A stretch of 64,000 bases of DNA from Moringa oleifera (Eukaryota > Streptophyta > Magnoliopsida > Brassicales > Moringaceae), in the NCBI GenBank assembly GCA_021397835.1, contig JAJFZO010000394.1, positions 675,895-739,894 of the forward strand, written 5' to 3'. Position 1 is the first letter of the stretch; each line of letters starts with the position of its first letter. Below, piece after piece: positions 22,638 through 35,365 of the stretch. Made by a program: the position numbers and the translations under genes. The notes beneath the pieces were generated by a model, which worked only from the letters and a program-made list of their open reading frames with translations, made no database searches and had not been told where the DNA came from.

Positions 22638-24225
22638 ATAAGGTTTAGTGGACTTCTCATAATGTTGTGAGTGATTCACTACTCATGTTGCAGTGATCCG
22701 AACACTTCATTAGACAATTCAATCGATAAGAGCGATAGGCAATGTGTACAAAGGGTAAGGACATAGTTAATGCAAGCTAATGACTTACACTTACTAGTGA
22801 TTCCTCATTAAAGACTAACAATTACAATGATTTATCCCTATCATGATGAAATTTCAAAGATTACATGGATCTTTCAGCAAAGGCTATAAACTTATTAAAT
22901 ACATCAATGTAGCGCACATGCAACCCATAACATCTAAGGACATCACAAACCTATTATTGCCTCAAACTTGTCCCTCTAAGAAACTGACTATAAAGGGTGA
23001 GCTCTACGTAGCTAGTCAACAGGCTAAAGTCTCGCTCATTAATGAAATCAACTAGGTAAATTACTCCACCATCCATGCACTGCCACCTATAGAATCAAGA
23101 AAGAGATCTCAATCTATCAATTTTTACTATGTTTAGACTTAGTAAATTTCCCTGTGTTGAGTCAAATTAAGCCACAAGCTCTACTCTAGGTGGTGCCTAT
23201 TTCCCTGTGTTGAGTCAAATTAAGCCACAAGCTCTACTCCAGGTGGTGCCCATTCATCAATTCCTTTAAGTTTCAGCCTTGCCACCATACACCCCCTGAA
23301 ACCCAAGACTTTAATTTCTTATAAGGTGCCAGTGGAGTCCTAAAAGCAACATCCACTTATCCTTGGTCGGTATAATTCATGGTTAAGATTAGGACAGTAT
23401 CTGATTGTCTTTGAGCCCTTAACTCTCAATCTTGGTTAATGAAAACATCTTTGGCAAATGCTTTCGTAGTTGTTTATCTATTATGAATCCAAGAATTTCA
23501 CCTTTGACCATGAAATATAAATGTCTTTGATTGTCCTTGTTAATCATTACTCCAATTCCAAAGGCCAACAGAATAGGACCTCTAACTATGATGTTATCCA
23601 TGCTAATGTATTTAGAGCATAAGCTTGCTTCAAGCACTATAATTTCTTCAAAGTAACAACATCGGAGGTATGACCCGACCAACTGAGGCCAGACTTGCCC
23701 TTCAATGTATCTTCATTAAGGGATTTAGATTGTATTCAACCCAATTAGTAAAAATGAAAACACTAGCTCCTTGAGACAAGATTAGGTGATTTGTGCGCCT
23801 ACTGCTTTCCTTAGATGTGGCAGTCATTTCTTTGTGTCCCTCTGTAAAATCAAACTTAATTCTCCATCATCCATCACCATCATGTTAGGCAACTATCCTG
23901 CCACCAAAACTTGGTAAGGCAAAAATTTTAATGATTCGTCACTGGGATGATCGCCTTGTGATCTCTCGAGTTATCATGAATCATTAAAGCAAAGGGCAAA
24001 GCCCACATTGACCTTTTATATAACAAATGCATCACTTCCAGAAGTCAAGGTTTGTTGCACATATTAGCTCTAGAATTACTACGGTTATCTGAGCAGTAGG
24101 TACTGTTAAACAAACTATAACTGATTTAATGAGCCATTTGCAGTTTTGTAGTATGAATTAGTTCGTACTTACACATGCGTGGCTTAATCTTTGACACAAG
24201 TATATGACTACTGGTAGGATCAACA
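22638..24225 (-). pseudogene. 18S rRNA pseudogene with internal duplication and deletion
   Basis: Antisense 18S begins about 60 nt inside the 3' end ('aaggtttagtggacttctca', 22637) and reaches the 5' end at 24208-24225 ('tactggtaggatcaac'). It contains a 53-bp tandem duplication (23146-23251) and a deletion of roughly 150 bp near 23696, where 'ctgaggcc' joins 'agacttgcccttc'. The site carrying an insertion in other copies (about 23890) is empty here. Confidence 0.94.
23146..23251 (-). repeat. 53-bp tandem duplication inside 18S pseudogene
   Basis: The stretch starting 'ttccctgtgttgagtcaaat' occurs at 23148 and again at 23201. The two copies differ at two positions within the repeated part. 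Normal 18S has this segment once. Confidence 0.95.
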
Positions 24226-24485
24226 AGCTAGCATCCTTCAAGATGTCATGCCAAGAAGGAGCGTGTCGTAAGGCTCACTAAGGCCAAAGTTATCGTGATC
24301 ATCATTCAAAATCAATGGGACGTCGGATAGATGCTTTTGCTTGGACAAGTTAAGGCCAAGGCCACTCCTATCACAATACTTTTCACATTCGATAGGACAA
24401 TTAAGCACCCATGCACCAAAGTAATTACATGCCAAAGCAAGTAATGCTTGGAACATGAGGCCGAGATGAGGTTTCCACCTTGGCC
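24226..24485 (-). other. Promoter-proximal 5' ETS
   Basis: Homologous to 10559-10800 ('catccttcaagatg', 'caatgggacgtcgga', 'cttttcacattcgatagga', 'gcacccatgcaccaaagta'). In reverse it matches 49100-49320 and 55590-55835. The ~290-bp ETS repeats that should follow are missing and spacer begins at 24486. The 87-codon frame across it is not a gene. Confidence 0.8.
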
Positions 24486-24960
24486 TGTGAGGAAACATCA
24501 ATATGTATAAGCTTCATATTAGGTCTAAAATATTATTTACAAGGAATTTTAAGCTGAAATTTTGCACGAAAGTAAAGAATAATCAGATCTACCAACATGA
24601 AAAATTTCAAAAATTTTTTAAGCATCAAAATTTTCTTTTACAAATTTTATACAACCAAAATATGTTGAAATGCTCCCAAATTTAAGGGTAGACTCTTAAC
24701 CAATTGCATGATCTATTTAAGTCAATTTTGGAGATATTCAACAATCATAAGACTATCAATTAAAAAAATGTTTGCAACTAGGCATTGCAGCTAACGCGTT
24801 GGTGCAGCATTGCCTCTAGATGGCATAAGACACATGCATGCTGTCTTGTCTAATGCACCTGCAGCAACCCATGGCTGCCTTGAAAGTCCAGCATAGCTTG
24901 GGGCCATGGTTTAACCTATCTAGCCCATGTAATCAACACGCACGGCACATGCGACACCTC
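24486..24960 (-). repeat. AT-rich spacer module and unique spacer
   Basis: The AT-rich part at 24486-24760 ('ggaaacatcaatatg', 'ttacaaggaattttaagctg', 'aaatgctcccaaatttaagg') is the reverse of the module in the composite units at 56420-64000. It is followed by the GC-richer linker (24780-24960: 'catgcatgctgtcttg', 'aacccatggctgcctt') that precedes ~180-bp repeats. Confidence 0.82.
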
Positions 24961-26212
24961 ATAGCTTGCTTGCGGCTTGCTTGCATGGGGCACTCTTGGC
25001 ATTATTGGTATGCCTTATGCTATAGCATACTAGGCCTAGCACCTATGCTGTGATTGTTAGGGGTAGCCATGGCTAGCCTCCCATGTCCTTGGACAAGGCA
25101 ATGTGGTGCTCGTGGCAGGCTCATTAGGAACACGTTCAAGGGACTTAATGATGTGGGGCTAGCTCGCATGAGAAGCTCTTGGTTAGCTAGCTTACCTTAT
25201 GCTGCAGCATGCTAGGCCTTGCACAGATGTCATATTTGTTAGAGATGCCATGACTTGCCTCCTACGCCCTTGGGTCAGGAAACACAATGCTCGTAGCATG
25301 CTCATTAGGCACACAATCAAGGGACAGAGCGACGACAGGTTGGCTTACATGAGACCCTCTCAGCTTGGCTGGGATGCCTTGCGTCGTAGCATGCAAGGCC
25401 TTGTGCCCATGTCATGCCTACTGGTGGAAGTCCTGGCTTGCCTCCCGTGCTCTTGGACTTGGCAATGTGGAGCTAATGTCATGCTTGCTCGATACATAAT
25501 CGATGGACGCAGCCACAAAGGGTTGGCTCACGTGGGATGCTTTTGGCTTGGTTGGCACCACTTTTGTTGTAGCTTGTTAAGCCTTGCACCCATGTTATAC
25601 CTGCTAGAGATAGTAATGGCTTGCATCTCAAGTCCTTGGACCTAGCGACATGGTGCTCATGGCACACTCGTTAGGAACACGGTTGAGTGATGCAGTGATG
25701 AGGGGCTAACTTCTGTGGGGCACTATTTACTTGGCTAAGGTGCCTTATGTCATAGAACATTAGGACTTTTTCCCATGTCATATGTGCTAAGGGCAGTCGT
25801 GGCTTGCCTGTTAAGCCCTTGGAGTAGGCAACATGGTGATTGTGGCATTTTCGTTGGGTACACAATTAGGGGACGTAGTGATGAGGGCTAGCGTGCCTTT
25901 TGCCATAACACGTTAGGCCTTGAACCCATGTCACGCTTACTAGGGTTATCTATGGCTTGCCCCCTATACCTTTGGGCTAGGCGACATGGTGATCATGGCA
26001 TGCTTACTATACACACGATCGAGGGATGTAACAATTAAGGGCTAGCTCATGAGGAACACTTTTAGCTTAGCTAACGTGCCCTGTGCAGTTGCAGGATTGG
26101 CCTTGCACCCATGCCGTGCCTACTGGATGCAATCATGACTTAACTCCCATGCCTTTAGACATTATGCCTATGGCACACGTGTAGGCACATGCCCAAGGGA
26201 TATGGCGACAAG
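24960..26212 (-). repeat. ~180-bp rDNA spacer repeat array, about 7 copies
   Basis: Same repeat as at 4745-6600 and 16405-20870. Landmarks are near 25130, 25315, 25495, 25675, 25860 and 26020. It again ends at the 25S 3' end. The 148-codon open frame at 25199-25645 spans several repeat units. Because the period is close to a multiple of three, a stop-free frame can persist by chance, and its composition repeats with the satellite. Confidence 0.85.
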
Positions 26213-29200
26213 GGACAAATTATGGTTCTTTTCTTTGTAGTAACACTTGGTGCCCTAAGCCTACTAGATTTTTTTCCAAGTGTTTTCCCTTGTGATTCTC
26301 ATTCTCTAGAAGCCTAAGGGGCTTGCTTCATTTGCTGTGGTCATTATTTTAAGGGTCAACTTTAGACCTCGTGGCATCGATGGGCCAAAACAAAGGGATA
26401 ATTATTGTTAGGCTAGGGTGTGGGACTAATCAGAGTGACAAAGGGCTAAATCTCAATGGATTATGGCAGCAAGGCCACTCAACCACTTACAATACCCCGT
26501 CGCATATTTAAGTCATCTACAAAGGATTTACCTGTCACTCAATGGGAATCATACTTTAAGGTAGCTCAAAGGCTTTTCCACCACTCGAACTTCGCCAATG
26601 ACACGTGCCTCACGAGACCGAGAGGCTCCCACTGCAGGTCCATAATTGAGCGACTAGCGTATGCATCATTTGTAGCCTAAATTCTGACTTCGAGGCATTC
26701 AGTCATGATCCAACCCATGGTAGCTTTGAACCACTGGCTTTTCAAGCAAGCGCGATGAGCAATTATGTGAATCATTGGTTCCACTTGTACTAGGTTGAAT
26801 TATGATCGTAACGCGGGTAAAAATAACCTATCTCATGATGGCTCAAACCTAGCTCACGTTTCCTACTAGTGGGTGAACAATCCAATAATTTGTGAATTTT
26901 GCTTCATAATGATAGGAAAAGCCAACATCGGAGAAATGAAAAGCAATGTCAGTATGAATGCTTGGCTGCCATAAGCCAGTTATCCCTATGGCAACTTTTC
27001 TAACACCTCTAGCTTCAAATTCCAAAGGTCTAATAGATCAATAAGCCACGCTTTCATAGTTCATATTCATATTGGAAATTAGAATCAAACGAGCTTTTAC
27101 CCTTTTGTTCCACATAAGATTTTTATTCTCATGCTCATCTTAGGACAATTGCATTATCTTTTAACAGATGTGCTGCCCTAACCATACTGCCCACCTGACA
27201 ATCTCTTTCACCCAGATTGGCCAGTGAAGGCTAGCTTTGGGTCCAAAATGAAGGGCAAGATCCCACCTATGATTCACAAAATAAGTAAAATAAAATTAAA
27301 AATAGTGGTATTTCATTTTTGCTGTTTCTGGATCCCACTTATCATACACCTCCTAAGTCATTTCATAAAGTTAGACTAGTGTCAAGCTTAGCAAGGTCTT
27401 CTTCCCCTATTGATTCTGCCAAGCCCGTTCCTTTAGCTGTGGTTTTGCTGGATTGTAGATAGGGACAATAGGAATCTTGTTAATCCATTATGCATATCAT
27501 TAATTAGATTACGAGGCATTTGGCTACCTGAAGAGAGTCATTGTTAGTCCTACCACTTACCTGCGCTTGGTTTAATTTCGTCACTTTAATATTCATAGCA
27601 CTGGGTAGAAATCACATTGCGTGAGCATCCATAGGGACCATAACAATGAACTGTTTTACTTAAATAGTCAGATTCCCCTTATCCATACTAGTTTGAGTTG
27701 GTTGTTTGATGCCTTAGGGAAGTCCCCGAAGGAGCTATTCCAGTTCATCCCTCGACTGACATGTGGTGACCTACTCTCGTCATGGGAGTAGCTCGAATGG
27801 TCCACCAATAGTTAATAAGTTTGAGACTAGGACCCCCATGCCAACCTTTAGAGCCAATCCTTTTCCAGAGGGTTCGACCTTTTTTACTGACTTCCATTGC
27901 GTACATTATTCCACCGAGCAGAGGTTGTTCATGTTGGAGGCCTAATGTAGTTTTAAGTATGATCGGGCATGGGAGGTACTCAATCCTTCAGATTTTCATG
28001 GGTGGTCGACGGCACATTAGACATCACATGACATGCAATGCTCATCCAGTCGTTGGACCGTACCTTTCATTGAGTTGGATCCACGATGGGCAAGTTGTTA
28101 AGTAGAAAAGATAGCTTTTCTCGAGCCCCCCATCGATGTCTTTGGAATCCTTAATGTTATCATCAACTGTGACATCCCATTTTTAAAATTCTAACTAGAT
28201 CCCCTTTCAAAGCATGCAATGAGGTGCTATACGATAGGCTTCCTTAGTCTTTCAAGATCGACTAAACCATGCATGCCGTACAAATAGAACCTTTCCTTTT
28301 TTTAGCCTTTAAAGTTCTTACTTGAATATTTGTTACTACCACCAAGAGCTACATTGATGGCTACTCTACTTGGGCTTACGCCTCTAATTTTATGATGATC
28401 TCCATGCCTTCCTTCTCATTAGGGCTTATCCCTTTGCCCCAATGGTACAGTATGGGTCGAGCAATTCAACATCATCCATTTTTTAGGCTAGTTGATTGGG
28501 TCGATGAGTCATTACATATTCTTTAGCGGATTTTGACTTTCATGACCACCTTTCAATTGTCTTATGTGACCAACACTCCTTTGTGGGTTCTAGGTTAATG
28601 CATTAACCCAGCTTCTGGTTCATCCTACATCCTTAGTTTGACTTACAAAAAATGGCCTACTTGGAGCTCTTAATTCTATAAGACAACTCAATGAAGCAGT
28701 CACCCTCTCTCACTTATTTAAAGTTTGAGAGTAGGTTGAGGGTATTGCATGTTAGTATCACTGCGAGCCTCCACCAGAGTTTCCTTTGGCTTTACCTCAC
28801 TTAGGCATAATTCACCATCTTTTAAGTCTCGACAAGCATGCTTACACTAGAATCCTTTTCAAAAGATCGAGGTCAATCAATGATGCACCCACCGTGGATC
28901 CCATCAATTAACTTCATTGCGTTGTATGAGTTTGCTTGCCCATTGACTCGCACACTTGCTAGACTCCTTGGTTTGTGTTTCAAAATGAGTAGAATAGAGA
29001 GCACACTAGTTGACACCAAGAGCACGCACATGCCGAAGCACACTGCTTGGGTACCTATAGTTAGCCACAATTTATATGACGATCTCTATGAGCGTATCAA
29101 AGTCTCAGGCTTAGGTCATTGTTATGATGCGAGTTGGTTCGTTCCTTTAGTCGATCGACAAACCAACTTATGATTGTTTCACATCTAACTGAGGTGCATC

Positions 29201-29463
29201 ATCAACCTTTATCTACTTCCCACCTTACATTTGCAACCACTCTGTGACTTTTTTTTCAAAGTCCTTTTCATTTTTTCGTCCTATTACTGGTTCACTATCA
29301 GTTTCTTACGTGTATTTAGCCTTAAACAAAATTTACTCCCGATTAAGGTTACGTTCCCAAACAACCTAACTCATCGATAGCGCTTATGATATGATTAGGT
29401 TTGCGCAAGATGGGGCTTTCACCCTTTCTATTGCCCCAATTCGACGCTAAGGATGGTTCTCCA
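26213..29463 (-). pseudogene. Near full-length 25S rRNA pseudogene, cut by CACTA insertion
   Basis: The longest 25S copy, about 3.25 kb against about 3.4 kb for plants. It runs from the 3' end ('ggacaaattatggttc', 26211) through 'aagggtcaactttag', 'gtactaggttgaattatg' (26788), 'gccagttatccctatgg' (26974), 'catcattaattagattac' (27486), 'tatttgttactaccaccaag' (28328), 'aaatggcctacttggagct' (28649) and 'ctccaccagagtttcctttg' (28769) to 'ctaaggatggttctccatta' at 29463. The 5'-most ~150-200 nt are displaced by CACTA subterminal repeats. The two opposite-strand frames near 28838-29173 are chance frames within 25S. Confidence 0.94.
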
Positions 29464-29670
29464 TTAATATCCTATCACATTAAATGACAGTTCTTTACAA
29501 AATCATCTTCTAATATTCCATCACATTAGATGACAATTCTTTATACAACCGTCATCTAATGTCCCATTACATTAGATGATGGTTATAAATTCAACACTCA
29601 TCTAATACCCATTACTTTAGATGACAATTTTATTTGCAACCATCATCTAATGTTTTCATTTTTTTTCAAA
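29464..29670. repeat. CACTA subterminal repeats (one end)
   Basis: Short motifs in direct and inverted orientation: 'cattagatgac', 'gtcatctaatg', 'cattagatgatggtt' and 'accatcatctaatg' recur at least seven times within about 200 bp. Clusters of inverted 10-20-bp motifs at the ends are the transposase-binding regions of CACTA elements. Confidence 0.8.
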
Positions 29671-31900
29671 TTTTTGTTTTTATTGTTATAGACCAATATT
29701 TATGTTTTTAAAATATTTCAAAAATGCATTACAAATTCTAAATTGAAAAATTACAATTATTACAATTATAATTACACTATAATTATCTGTTTCACTTATA
29801 AAATCATATGAATAATCTCAAATTTTATATATAAAATTGTACTTTAAAACATCATTAATACATCAAATTCAGTCTTAAAATATTTTAATTGCCATAACAA
29901 TAACAATTATACTTCACATATATCAAGATGCACCATCAAACCTCATTTTAACATAATACCACATTCAACACAATACACTTTAATTTGCATACTAATAATA
30001 TACTACTGCAACACATCAATGCCAAAGTCAACACAATACACTTTAATTTGCATACCAATAATATATCACTCTAATACACATCAACACCTTCACTCTTCTA
30101 ACACTATATAGTATAAAAACAATACACCAAATCACATTTAAAAATATAACAATACCTTTACTTCTCTATGGTACAACTATGACATACCAAATAACACTCC
30201 AATATATACATCAACACATTCACTCCTCAACTTTATAGTGCAATAATAATACATCAATTAAAAAATACTTCAATACTCGCTTAATAATTAATGTATCAAA
30301 ATATTGTCATTCAAGATATTCATTCAATGACTCAAATTAGTACTAATAAAATTTAATTGCACGAATGTGCAATATGTTATCATATACGAAATTCAATGGA
30401 TGATTGACTTTTACGTAATGAGTGCCAAAGTATATTCGATATGTTTTAATCTTCAAAAATAGGCATTCTCACAATTCACCTTCTATTGCAACGCCCAAAT
30501 AACACCATGTGAAGTCACAAAATTCTTTCTTCAATTCATTTATTTCTGCTTTAGTGTAAATGGCTTTATCATTTAACTGCATTTATAAAAATACATATAT
30601 AAATTCACATGTTATTAATAACAAACACATTAACTAATCAAATAATTATTAAAACAACTTACTATTTTGTAAAAAAAAACTGTATCACTTTTTCTTTCAA
30701 TGATATCCCTCATATACACCATAATATAATAACCACACTATATTAAAAAAATTAAAAATATCAATCTAATAAATAAAAATAAAAAATAAAAAAATTATAA
30801 ATTCCAATTGCATTATAATAATACCTAACTAATGAAACTTTTAAAATTTTTTCTTGACAATCTTGTGGCATTGAAAAATAAATATTAATCATATATAATT
30901 ATAAAATTTATATCTAACATCTAACATTACTAAATATTTATAAACTCACATTGTAATAAAATTTTTTAGATCATCTCGATCACGTCAATGATCAAAAATC
31001 GTATATTGATATAAATCATGCTCCACAATGACCAACATCCAATGTGCACCACAAATTTATAACATAATTTCAATAAAATAATTGGTGTTTAAATATATGT
31101 TTGCAATTAAAAAATTACTTCTACTTACTTGATATTATAGGGGAGCATCACGGCTCCCTGGTCACGTGTTGTTTGTCTCATCCTTGTATCATGATATCTT
31201 GCTTGCCCTTTAATATTATTAATATTCCTCGTCGATAGGATCATAGGATCAACAAATAAGTATTTACTGTTCAAGCCACATGTGATGATCTTATCTTTAT
31301 AAAGCCTTTCGTAATACAAAAGGAAAATTAAGCCTTTTTAATTTTAAAAATTAATAAAAAATAAAACATAGTAATAAAACATGATAGACATACACGACAT
31401 AAGCTTGAATGATGGTAACACTTAACTCCTCCATATGACAATCGTGCCTTGAGCATTAAAAATTATTTCATCCAACGAAATGGCTATCATCATATCTATG
31501 TCTATCTCATGATAGACATAACGATAATATAACCTGAATGGCCTGCATATGGACTCTATATCTTGTTCTACATGAGCTCATGGCACTGATTTAGATAATG
31601 CCTTCAAAAGATTAAATATGTTATCCATAATTATTAATTCATAAATTTCATGAAAATAATATAGTTTATGAAAACATGTTACCTGATATCCACGAGCAAT
31701 AATCCATTGTGATGGCTAAGCGACGTGTGTCCTAACTACTTGAGAAAAAGTAAAGATATATACCTTATCTATTGGTCAAGGCAAGGGAGCATCGGGCTTC
31801 ATAGGTACTGTGATCTGAACTCTTACATCACCCTCCACCGTGTCATTTCCATGGATCATCTTATTCATCATAGGATCAACGAAAATAGAACCAAAGGTCA
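29671..31900. other. AT-rich non-coding interior of CACTA element
   Basis: Very AT-rich sequence with scattered direct duplications, for example 'acacaatacactttaatttg' at about 29970 and again about 30034. No protein similarity was recognised. The open frames at 31125-31319 and 31725-31955 are short and unsupported. Its position between the second gene remnant and the element end suggests the CACTA 3' non-coding region. Confidence 0.55.
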
Positions 31901-31917
31901 CAACATTAGCAACATCA

Positions 31918-32600
31918 TCACCAATCGTCAACTGACATGGTATACACTACAATGAAAAGCGTAAAGCAATATTTAATGCATGGCAAATAAAAATAACAAT
32001 AAATGAAGTGAAGAACACATGATACCTTCAAATTCATATGCTGAAATGATGGTACGTGGGATGAAGATGATGCAAGATCTTTTTCATGGGATTCTGCTCT
32101 AGCAATGTTGTTACTAGCCTTACTGAAACATTTAAGGTCAAGGAGATATGGTGCGCTCACATCATCTAATAAATATTTGTGACTATCTATCCAATTCAAA
32201 ATGTTCATCACTTTTTTTTTTAAAGTAATCACATTATCACAAGGAACTGTTGGCACTTTTACTTTCCTTCCAAAGCAAGAAGTGATTAAGACTCCAGAGA
32301 CAACACCTCTGACATGACAAGAATGCTCTGGAGTACCAAGGGCTTTTGTGAGTATATCTTCTGTATGTGAGGGTTTAGAAGCACCCTATGTTTCTTGCGC
32401 CATCAAATAATCCTGCGTAGATATCCAATTAAAGCATAAACATATGGTTACTTGAAATATAAAAATTAATTAAAAAAGTTTAGAAAACCAAAATACTTAC
32501 TATTATGTCAGCACATTCTCTAATTATCTCATTAATGTACTCCCCTTTTGAATTAGTCCGTGCTGCTTTTCACAATATGGCATACCCAATATCTTTATTG
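31918..32600 (-). pseudogene. CACTA second gene (plant Ptta/En/Spm-type) remnant
   Basis: Minus-strand translation between 32590 and 32250 yields AARTNSKGEYINEIIRECAD (after a TGG-to-TGA stop), then GASKPSHTEDILTKALGTPE and HSCHVRGVVSGV. The 'ALGTPEHPGRVRGVG' box is a hallmark of the small En/Spm-type protein encoded next to TNP2. The 112-codon frame 32256-31918 is its continuation and begins MPTVPCDNVITLKKKVMN. Its product is thought to bind subterminal repeats and cooperate with the transposase. Gag-like or host functions are unlikely. Confidence 0.75.
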
Positions 32601-33639
32601 GTGCCCAAATATTTTTTATGTATTGTTATATTTGAAATGAACACATCTATGAAGAAGTTAATTCTCATACACAAGCACAATTAAAATAAATATAACTGGC
32701 TAGTTTAATCTCTAATCCTGCAAAGCCCTTGTAAGATAATCGATGGTCTTAGACATTCTTCTTTCTTCGTTCCACTTGTACTTTTCCCTTCTCTTGTAAT
32801 AATATCAATAGTTAGTCTATAACATAAATAGGCATAAGATTATAATATACTTATAATACCAAAAATTCTTCAGATAAGCGCGAATTAACAAATTCATTCC
32901 AAACATGAGGCGTTAAGCAACTCTTATATTCTTTTGGTGGATCTCGAATCCTTTCTGGATCTTTTACAAATGGCATAATATATATTTTTTAGTGCAATTT
33001 GTTTTGAAATTCCTCCATTTTAGTGCAGCAGAATATAATACATATCTCTTCATGTCCTCACTACTATCAAATGTACCCTAAAAGTGCTAACATATGAAAA
33101 CAAATCAAACTTAATAGTTCACATAATTAGATAAGAAAAACATTCTAGTTTTACAAATCACTTACCAAAATTTGATCCCATAGCTCATTTTATAGTTTTT
33201 AAGGTACTTGATACCAATTTAAAATATTTATAGGTATTGCTTAATGCACTAAGACAGCAATGTAGCTAATCATCTATATGCCATTTTTCCCAATTGATTG
33301 CCCTTTTTAATTTATTTCTATATGTATCTTCTAACCTGTAAGTTTACTTTTAATAACTTTAGGCATATGGCTAATACCTCATTTTTTGGTCTTCCTCGAT
33401 TCTCCATGTGAGCTTAGTTTTAGAAGGAATCCATATAACATACATGTAGGATATAAAAATTAAGGTTAGGAAAATAAAAAATTATATATGAGAAAAAAAT
33501 ATCACATGTACATAACTTAGTATAAAGATAAACATATTTTACCTATTGAATAAATTACACCTATAATCCTTCATAATCTTCCTTTGTATATATTAATCCA
33601 CCATCATCCATAAGATCAAATACTTCAACTGGTGGCAAA

Positions 33640-33945
33640 TTATTACAAACATATGTCTGATCTACACCAACCTCACCTAAGTCATCTTCTTCATAATCCT
33701 TTTGAGGCATTGTCAATACAATTGACCATCTAGCATTAATTGGATCTTCAACATAAAATACTTGTCTTGTTTGTGATGCCGATATGAACGGATCATTCTT
33801 ATGTCTAATACTATTAAGGTCTACTAATACAAAACCTAAATCATCAACTTTAACATCATTACTATTCTCGACCTAGTCATATTTAAAAATTGGTACTCTG
33901 AATGTTGCATAATCGAGTTCCAATATCTCTTGCATCACGCCATAA
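33640..33945 (-). pseudogene. DUF4216 domain of CACTA transposase gene
   Basis: About 100 codons read on the minus strand with one stop: EILELDYATFRVPIFKYD, stop, VENSNDVKVDDLGFVLVDL, then NDPFISASQTRQVFYVEDPI and NARWSIVLTMPQKDYEEDD. This is the DUF4216 signature 'F.LASQA.QVFYV.DP....W.VVL..P.R..YD' found C-terminal to DUF4218 in TNP2 genes. The stop replaces the usual tryptophan (TGG to TAG). The interval 34084-34560 separating it from DUF4218 is too eroded to follow. Confidence 0.85.
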
Positions 33946-34562
33946 AAAGACAAATCTCTATACATTAGACTTTTGTCTTTTGCACTTTAGATTTGCGTGG
34001 TATTTGCAGTTAAAGTCACCCCACTGTTTTGATGAACTCTTAAATTGTCTCGAGCTTTCGTATAAAATTGACAACTATTTATGATGTACCCATGATATTT
34101 GATTATAGTAAATTAAGGACAATGAGCAATCTATCGTAAAGTAGGCGAAAGTTCATGATGGGATAATGAAAGTTGATATTCTACCTGTGTAACACAATTT
34201 CTAAAGCTAAGTAATACATAGATTGGCATTAAGAAAAGATAAATAGTGATGTTCAAAAATTATTCTATCATACCCTATTGCATAGCCAATTAATGAAGGT
34301 GCAATTGTGGTCACCATGTAACCACTTAAGCTTTCTTGACTTAATTGGATTAGCCCTTCTAAGTTGGTTTATATGCTCATTGCAATTTACAATGAAGTTA
34401 ATGAAACTAATTGAAATTATGATAATTAACAACACTAAATGTGAATAAAATTACCTTATAAGGTTGAACTTCAATGGTGTTCAATAAAACATATAAGTGA
34501 CCTTAGTGTAGAAGATAGTGGGCAACTTTCTCAATGCAACCACCAGACAATAGTTTACCATT

Positions 34563-35330
34563 TTAAGTTGAGTGATCATAAACATTTTTCCTTATGGGAA
34601 TCCCAATGGTATCCAAGTTTGATAAATGGTCAACATAAAATTCTAATGCCTCTTCTGCTATGTATGCTTCAGCTATACACCCTTCTAGCTTATTACGATT
34701 TCGCATATATCCCCTTAACACTTTCATGTATCTTTCGAATGGATACATCCATCGCAAATATACAAGACCATAAAGCTTTACTTCTTTAATTAGATAAATA
34801 GTGAGATGAACCATAATATCAAAAAAACTTGGAGGAAAATACTTCTCCATCAAACATAATATTGTCACTAGTTCAATTTGCATACAATCTAACTTTGCCA
34901 CATCAATAACCTTTTGACATAAAAGGTTGAAAAATACACAAAATCTTATAAGTACATATCTAACATATTTAGGCAACAATCCTCGTAAAGCGATAGGCAA
35001 CAATGGTTGCATTAATGTATGACAATCATGAGATTTCAACCCATATAACTTTAGATCTTCTAAGGATACAAGGTTTCGAATGTTTGAATAGTATCCATCT
35101 GGCACCTTTATCTCACTCAATACTTTACAAAATTGTTTCCTCTCAATTTTTGATAAGGTGAAGCAAACTAAGGCTAGAAATATACGGTTGTTTTGAATTT
35201 GCGGTATCAATTTAGATAGCAAGTCCATCTCTTCAAGATCCTTTCTAGCAGCAAGACCATCTTTAGTTTGCCAGTTATATCAAGCAGTGTCCCAATAAGG
35301 CTATTACATACACTCTTTTTTATATGCATC
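34563..35330 (-). pseudogene. DUF4218 domain of CACTA TNP2 gene
   Basis: The longest protein-like frame in the window (221 codons, 35228-34563). It contains KSHDCHTLMQPLLPIALRGL, CLMEKYFPPSFFDIMVHL and WMYPFERYMKVLRGYMRN, the DUF4218 motifs present in plant CACTA transposases. Its start is internal: the same frame continues upstream as QTKDGLAARKDLEEMD, then a one-base frameshift near 35270 leads to SLIGTLLDITGK, so the frame is a fragment of the larger TNP2 protein. Function in the transposase is not known precisely. Better preserved than neighbouring parts. Confidence 0.92.
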
Positions 35331-35365
35331 ACATCAAGCATGTGTCTCACATGTAATGATATCCA

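Noticed and set aside
25199..25645. 148-codon open frame on the plus strand
   Set aside because: Lies entirely in the ~180-bp spacer array. The sequence repeats with the satellite and the period is near a multiple of three, so stop-free frames arise by chance.
28838..29173. 111-codon frame
   Set aside because: Falls inside antisense 25S rRNA; the conserved nucleotide sequence explains the region fully.
29311..29463. Functional 25S rRNA gene
   Set aside because: The copy is truncated and carries many changes in invariant positions, so it cannot produce a working rRNA.
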